A program made the position numbers and the translations under genes. A DNA stretch of 8,124 nucleotides from Actinomycetota bacterium. GTDB taxonomy: Bacteria; Actinomycetota; Thermoleophilia; Gaiellales; Gaiellaceae. Where the stretch lies: assembly GCA_013821525.1 (NCBI GenBank), contig JACDGR010000139.1, positions 1 to 8,124 of the forward strand. Direction: 5' to 3'. This document shows positions 5,020 to 8,124 of this stretch, piece after piece (within the stretch, counting starts at the first letter, position 1; each line of letters begins with the position of its first letter). The notes below the pieces were generated by a model. It ran no database searches. It was given only the letters and a program-made list of their open reading frames with translations, and was not told where the DNA came from.

Positions 5020-6285
5020 GTGCAGAACGCAGCGCTTCGCAGAGTCGTCGTCACCGGTCTCGGCATGGTCAGCCCGATCGGCAACACGGTCGACGAATCG
5101 TGGGCAGCACTGCTCGCAGGCCGAGCGGGTGCAGGGCCGATCACACAATTCGATGCCACTGGCTACGGCACGCGCTTTGCGGGTGAGGCGAAGGGGTTCG
5201 ACGTCGGGGACTACGTCGACCGCAAGGCAGCGCGCCGCATGGATCGCTGCACGCACCTTGCGCTCGCGGCTGCCCGCCAGGCCGAGCGTGACTCCGGCCT
5301 CGATGTTCGTGCGATCGCCGAGCGTGCCGGGGCGGCAATCGCCACGGCAATCGGTGGCGTCAAGTCGTTCGAGGAGACGGTGATCCAGATCGGAGAGCGC
5401 GGCCCCGGACGCGTGAGTCCGTTCTCGATCGTCCAGACGTTGCCGAACCTCGCTGCGGGGTGGGTTTCGATCGAGCTCGGCACGCGCGGGCCGCTCGTCT
5501 CGGAGTGCACGGCGTGCGCTGCCTCGAACATGGCGCTCGGCGACGGCCTCGACGCGATCCGCCTCGGCCGGGCCGATGTGATGTTCTGCGGCGGCACCGA
5601 GGCGCCCGTCACGCCGGTGGCGGTCGCAGGGTTCGGAGCGATGCGTGCTCTCTCGGTTCGCAACGACGATCCCGCGCAAGCCTCGCGGCCGTTCGATCGC
5701 GACCGCGACGGGTTCGTGATCGCCGAAGGTGCGGCCGTGCTCGTCCTCGAGGAGCTGGAGCATGCGGTCGCCCGCGGCGCCCGCATCTACGCCGAGCTCG
5801 CGGGGTACGGCATCTCGTCGGACGCAAATCACGTCTCCGACCCCGATCCGTCGGGGCACAACCCGGCGCGTGCGCTGCGGATGGCCTTCTCGGATGCCGG
5901 GATCGAGCCGGAGGACGTCGGCTACGTGAACGCGCACGGGACCTCGACGCCTGCCGGTGACCGGGGCGAGACGCGCGTGCTGAAGCTGGCGCTCGGCGAG
6001 GAGAAGGCCGCCCGCACCCCCGTCTCCTCGACGAAAGGGGCAACCGGCCATACGCTCGGTGCCGCGGGCGCGGTCGAGGCAGTCTTCACGATCCTTGCGT
6101 TGCGAGACGGCGTGCTGCCTCCGACGATCAACCTCGAGCACCCCGACCCCGCGTGCGATCTGGACTACATCCCGAACGTCCCTCGGGAGCTGCAGGTCGA
6201 GGTCGGGGTCTCGAATTCGTTTGGTTTCGGCGGTCACAACACCGCCGTCGTGTTTCGGCGCTGGCCCGTATCCGCTCTGTCTTAG
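5020..6285 (+). CDS. fabF: 3-oxoacyl-[acyl-carrier-protein] synthase II (FabF type)
   Basis: This 421-residue condensing enzyme joins malonyl-ACP to an acyl chain with loss of CO2, the chain-elongation step of cytosolic type II fatty acid synthesis. The N-terminus VVVTGLGMVSPIGNTV is typical of FabF. The nucleophile is Cys166 in CTACAAS; the two catalytic histidines are His306 in VNAHGTSTPAGD and His344 in ATGHTLGAAGAVE; Lys339 of SSTKGATGH is present; and the glycine-rich NSFGFGGHN loop closes the protein. All residues needed for activity are intact and the length fits the family (E. coli FabF is 413). GTG 5020 is chosen because the conserved N-terminus starts at once after it and a -10 box lies 7 nt upstream. 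No acpP, fabD or fabG neighbours are visible, so this may be one of several FabF paralogues or may serve a specialised lipid pathway. KAS I (FabB) is less likely from the motif set. Confidence 0.93.
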   Translation: MQNAALRRVVVTGLGMVSPIGNTVDESWAALLAGRAGAGPITQFDATGYGTRFAGEAKGFDVGDYVDRKAARRMDRCTHLALAAARQAERDSGLDVRAIAERAGAAIATAIGGVKSFEETVIQIGERGPGRVSPFSIVQTLPNLAAGWVSIELGTRGPLVSECTACAASNMALGDGLDAIRLGRADVMFCGGTEAPVTPVAVAGFGAMRALSVRNDDPAQASRPFDRDRDGFVIAEGAAVLVLEELEHAVARGARIYAELAGYGISSDANHVSDPDPSGHNPARALRMAFSDAGIEPEDVGYVNAHGTSTPAGDRGETRVLKLALGEEKAARTPVSSTKGATGHTLGAAGAVEAVFTILALRDGVLPPTINLEHPDPACDLDYIPNVPRELQVEVGVSNSFGFGGHNTAVVFRRWPVSALS

Positions 6286-6423
6286 CCGTAATCAGGCGCG
6301 TCGGGGCGAGCAGACCGTTTTCAGACCGATTTGCTCCTGGGCTTCCGACCGTGCTCGCCGATGGTGTCTGTGTCGGGTTCGAATCCCAGGGCCCGGCATG
6401 GCACAAGGAGCGGATCGATCATC
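6286..6423 (+). promoter_or_regulatory. Structured 5' leader of the WxL-like gene
   Basis: These 138 nt hold no gene but contain nested complementary segments. GGCGAGCA (6305-6312) pairs perfectly with TGCTCGCC (6352-6359). CCTGGG (6336-6341) pairs with CCCAGG (6385-6390), and inside it CCGAC (6345-6349) pairs with GTCGG (6372-6376). The two sets interleave, so they form either a pseudoknot or alternative folds. The side opposite the second helix reads GTTCGAAT, like a tRNA T-loop. CAGACCG occurs twice (6311-6317, 6322-6328). AAGGAG at 6405-6410 is the likely ribosome site, 13 nt before the ATG. It matches no riboswitch class that I recognise. Confidence 0.4.
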
Positions 6424-6949
6424 ATGAGGCAGCGGATCATCACCACCCTTTCGGTTGCGGCCCTGGCGCTCGCAGCGAGCACGGCGGCTCTGGCGGCGAC
6501 GTTGACGCCGACCGGCACGGTCAGCGGCACCGCCGGCATCGTTGAACATGCCGGCCAACCCGACCTTCTCCGACACCCTCGACGGCACCGACCAGACAGC
6601 GACCTTCGCCCCGATCCTCGGTGTCGTTGACGCCCGCGGCTCGGGTGCAGGCTGGAACCTGACCGTCTCGGCGACGAGCTTCTCCGACGGTGCCGGCCAC
6701 ACGTTGGCGCCCGGCACGATCACGGCGGCAAGCGCGGCCTGTAAGGCAGGCACCTCCTGCACCGCAGCCACAAACGCGATCACCTATCCGCTGACGGTCC
6801 GGGCGGCTGCGAAGTTCTTCAACGCCGCAGCCAACACCGGCCTGGGAAAGATCGACGTCACCCCGACCTTCAGCGGCTCGATCCCCGGCAACTCCTACGC
6901 CGGCACCTACACCTCCACCGTCACCCTAGCAGCAGCAACCGGCCCCTAA
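6424..6949 (+). pseudogene. Secreted WxL-like surface protein, one-base frameshift after the signal peptide
   Basis: ATG 6424 starts a clear Sec signal peptide: MRQRIITT, a hydrophobic Ala/Leu stretch, and a likely cut near residue 24-25 after ALA. That frame continues through TLTPTGTVSGTAGI (to 6540) and then becomes unrelated, Arg/His-rich sequence. From 6542 the +1 frame reads LNMPANPTFSDTLDGTDQTA and runs to 6949. Removing one G at 6541 joins both into 174 residues. The fused protein shows the features of the WxL domain: GAGWNLTVSATSF (W77-N78-L79) and a C-terminal strand YAGTYTSTVTLAAATGP, where classical WxL domains often have a second W-x-L that is absent here. WxL domains bind the cell wall non-covalently; the family is best known in Firmicutes. 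The usual DUF916 partner is not nearby. As written, no secreted full-length product is made; a sequencing error is the main alternative. Confidence 0.7.
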
Positions 6950-7019
6950 CCCCGCCGGCATCCTCACGGCCCGCTGCCTCGAGGACCCACAGACCACCAC
7001 GACACGCGTCACCCACAAG

Positions 7020-7045
7020 AACGGCCCGGCCCCCGCCGGGCCGTT
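7020..7045 (+). terminator. Strong GC hairpin after the WxL-like gene
   Basis: AACGGCCCGGC (7020-7030) and GCCGGGCCGTT (7035-7045) form a perfect 11-bp stem with a CCCC loop, 70 nt beyond the WxL-like stop. There is no T-run after it, only TT at the stem end, as is common for terminators in high-GC actinobacteria. It would insulate the following oxidoreductase gene, which has its own promoter. The remaining DNA from 6950 to 7110 shows nothing else convincing. Confidence 0.7.
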
Positions 7046-7096
7046 CGCGTGCGTGGCCCTGACCGCACAACCCGCGAGCGTGTCCCATGGAGGCTC

Positions 7097-7102
7097 TAGG
7101 CT
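7097..7102 (+). promoter_or_regulatory. Candidate -10 box for leaderless transcription of the flavin oxidoreductase gene
   Basis: TAGGCT is followed by GGCCGGCC and then GTG 7111. The spacing (8 nt) and absence of a ribosome site argue for a leaderless transcript starting at this GTG, and against the longer in-frame ATG at 7087, which would lie upstream of the -10 box. A -35 element is not evident. Confidence 0.45.
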
Positions 7103-7110
7103 GGCCGGCC

Positions 7111-8094
7111 GTGTCGTTTCAGCTCAGCGTTCTCGACCAGTCGCCGATCTCCGAAGGATCCGAGGGCGCAGACGCGCTGCGCAACTCGATCGACCTCGCA
7201 CAGCTGACGGAGCAGCTCGGGTACGAGCGCTACTGGGTGGCCGAGCACCACGGCACACCGATGCTCGCGAGCGCGGCACCGGAGATTCTGATCGCCGCGA
7301 TTGCCGCAACGACCTCGCGCATCAGGGTCGGGAGCGGTGGAGTGATGCTGCCGCACTACAGCCCGCTCAAGGTCGCCGAGGTGTTCAGCATGCTCGCGGC
7401 GTTGCATCCCGGGCGCATCGACCTCGGGCTCGGACGCGCGCCGGGCAGCGACCGGGAGACGATGTTTGCGCTGCAGCGAGATCGCCGCCAACCCACGCCC
7501 GACGACTTCCCCGATCAGCTGGCGGAGCTGCTCGCCCTGCTCGAGGACGACTTCCCGCCCGGACATGCACTGGCGCGCCTGGCTGCGCTGCCAGGTGGCC
7601 CCGAGCGACCTGAGGTGTGGTTACTCGGTTCGTCGCCGCAGAGCGCGATCTGGGCGGGCGAGCTCGGCCTGCCCTACGTGTTCGCAGACTTCATCAACCC
7701 CGCCGGAGCCGAGATCGCAGAGCTCTACCGCTCGCGCTTCAGGCCGTCGACCTGTCGCTCGCGGCCCTACGTCGGCGTCGCGTTGTCCGTCGTCTGTGCC
7801 GAGACCGACGGTGACGCAGAGCGGCTTGCGTCGAGCTCACGTATGGCGATGACGCTGCTGCGCCAGGGCCGCCTGATCCGCGTTCCGCCGATCGAGACAG
7901 CGGTTGCGTTCTTCGAGCAGCAGCCGCCGCCGCAGGGGCGGCGGGCGATCGTCGGCGCGCCCGAGCGTGTGCGGAGTGGGGTCGAAGCTGTCGTCGCGGA
8001 CTACGGAGCCGACGAGGCGATGGCCGTGACGATCACCTACGAGCACGCCGCCCGACGCCGTTCGTACGAGCTGCTCGCCGACGCGTTTCGCTGA
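7111..8094 (+). CDS. LLM-class flavin-dependent oxidoreductase (luciferase-like monooxygenase)
   Basis: This 327-residue protein belongs to the bacterial luciferase-like superfamily, in the single-component subgroup often annotated MsnO8 or YhbW. These TIM-barrel proteins use reduced FMN or F420 to oxidise diverse substrates. The N-terminus LSVLDQSPISEG, the GYERYWVAEHHGTPMLA stretch with E45-H46-H47, IRVGSGGVMLPHYSPLKVAE, and the LHPGRIDLGLGRAPGSD loop are diagnostic. WLLGSSPQSAIWAGELGLPYVFADF is the usual second half. The length is typical. GTG 7111 is preferred to ATG 7087 because of the -10 box at 7097 and because the conserved sequence starts just after it. It stands alone between two hairpins, with no flavin reductase or substrate-pathway gene visible, so the substrate cannot be named. 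Cofactor choice (FMN or F420) is undecided; F420 is common in actinobacteria. Confidence 0.9.
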   Translation: MSFQLSVLDQSPISEGSEGADALRNSIDLAQLTEQLGYERYWVAEHHGTPMLASAAPEILIAAIAATTSRIRVGSGGVMLPHYSPLKVAEVFSMLAALHPGRIDLGLGRAPGSDRETMFALQRDRRQPTPDDFPDQLAELLALLEDDFPPGHALARLAALPGGPERPEVWLLGSSPQSAIWAGELGLPYVFADFINPAGAEIAELYRSRFRPSTCRSRPYVGVALSVVCAETDGDAERLASSSRMAMTLLRQGRLIRVPPIETAVAFFEQQPPPQGRRAIVGAPERVRSGVEAVVADYGADEAMAVTITYEHAARRRSYELLADAFR

Positions 8095-8119
8095 GCTTCG
8101 TGAAGCCGGAGCCTCAGCG
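8089..8119 (+). terminator. Hairpin overlapping the stop codon of the flavin oxidoreductase
   Basis: CGCTGAG (8089-8095, containing the TGA stop) pairs with CTCAGCG (8113-8119), a perfect 7-bp stem with a 17-nt loop. An alternative small hairpin GCTTC/GAAGC lies inside it. No T-run follows before the window ends, so termination is plausible but unproven. Confidence 0.4.
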
Positions 8120-8124
8120 CACGG

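Noticed and set aside
4660..6237. A 525-codon open frame on the minus strand
   Set aside because: It lies opposite the well-supported thioredoxin-fold and FabF genes, has an Arg-rich composition typical of antisense frames in GC-rich DNA, and resembles no protein family.
6372..6393. Sequence GGGTTCGAATCCC, like the T-arm and 3' end of a tRNA, suggesting a tRNA gene or phage attachment site
   Set aside because: No matching acceptor, D-arm or anticodon arm can be built upstream, the T-stem is only partly paired, and no integrase is nearby. It is better explained as part of the leader's own helices.
6542..6949. Independent cytosolic gene starting at TTG 6542
   Set aside because: No ribosome site precedes it, and the sequence begins in the middle of a WxL-like domain whose signal peptide is just upstream in the neighbouring frame.
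7087..7110. ATG 7087 as start of the flavin oxidoreductase
   Set aside because: It gives eight extra residues (MEALGWPA) not expected for the family, has no ribosome site, and lies upstream of the likely -10 box for GTG 7111.
1..8124. CRISPR array, toxin-antitoxin pair or defence system
   Set aside because: No regularly spaced repeats, no short coupled toxin-like ORFs and no nuclease or Cas motifs other than the IS110 transposase were found.

Overview
The window is GC-rich with dense, mostly forward-strand coding, GTG as well as ATG starts, and several starts that sit 7-8 nt downstream of a TANNNT-type -10 box, as leaderless actinobacterial genes do. Together with a two-domain KaiC-like ATPase, a WxL-like secreted protein, an LLM flavin oxidoreductase and an IS110-type element, this suggests a soil or water actinobacterium, possibly of the Thermoleophilia (Gaiellales/Solirubrobacterales). 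The phylum is a fair inference; the class is a guess from gene content.

Layout. (1) 1-440, minus strand: a short ORF matching only region 2 of an ECF sigma factor. It overlaps by GTGA a second reading frame that runs off the window edge and begins like sigma region 4. This is a split or frameshifted sigma gene. (2) 441-584: divergent intergenic region with a perfect 6-bp-arm dyad. (3) 585-3159, plus strand: a tight two-gene unit of a soluble hybrid histidine kinase (HisKA, HATPase, REC) and a double-domain KaiC/RAD55-like ATPase. The junction carries a 23-nt imperfect tandem duplication that creates a 7-codon mini-ORF linked to both genes by TGATG stop/start overlaps. (4) About 3160-4620: an IS110-type (DEDD) insertion sequence whose transposase is broken by two single-base insertions, followed by 352 nt without a gene. 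(5) 4686-6285: a lone glutathione-S-transferase-N-like thioredoxin-fold protein, then a FabF-type 3-oxoacyl-ACP synthase II with an intact active site. (6) 6286-6949: a structured-looking leader and a secreted WxL-like protein gene with a single-base frameshift just after its signal peptide. (7) 7111-8094: an LLM-class flavin-dependent monooxygenase, with hairpins before and after it.

How the genes may work together. Only the kinase/KaiC-like pair looks like one functional unit: a cytosolic two-component protein co-translated with a KaiC-like ATPase, without kaiA or kaiB nearby. The other genes look like single housekeeping or accessory genes. Three separate one-base insertions (near 3465, 3526 and 6541), each restoring a good family match when removed, mean that either the transposase and WxL genes are decaying or the assembly has small indel errors. 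No CRISPR array, rRNA, complete tRNA or defence system is visible.
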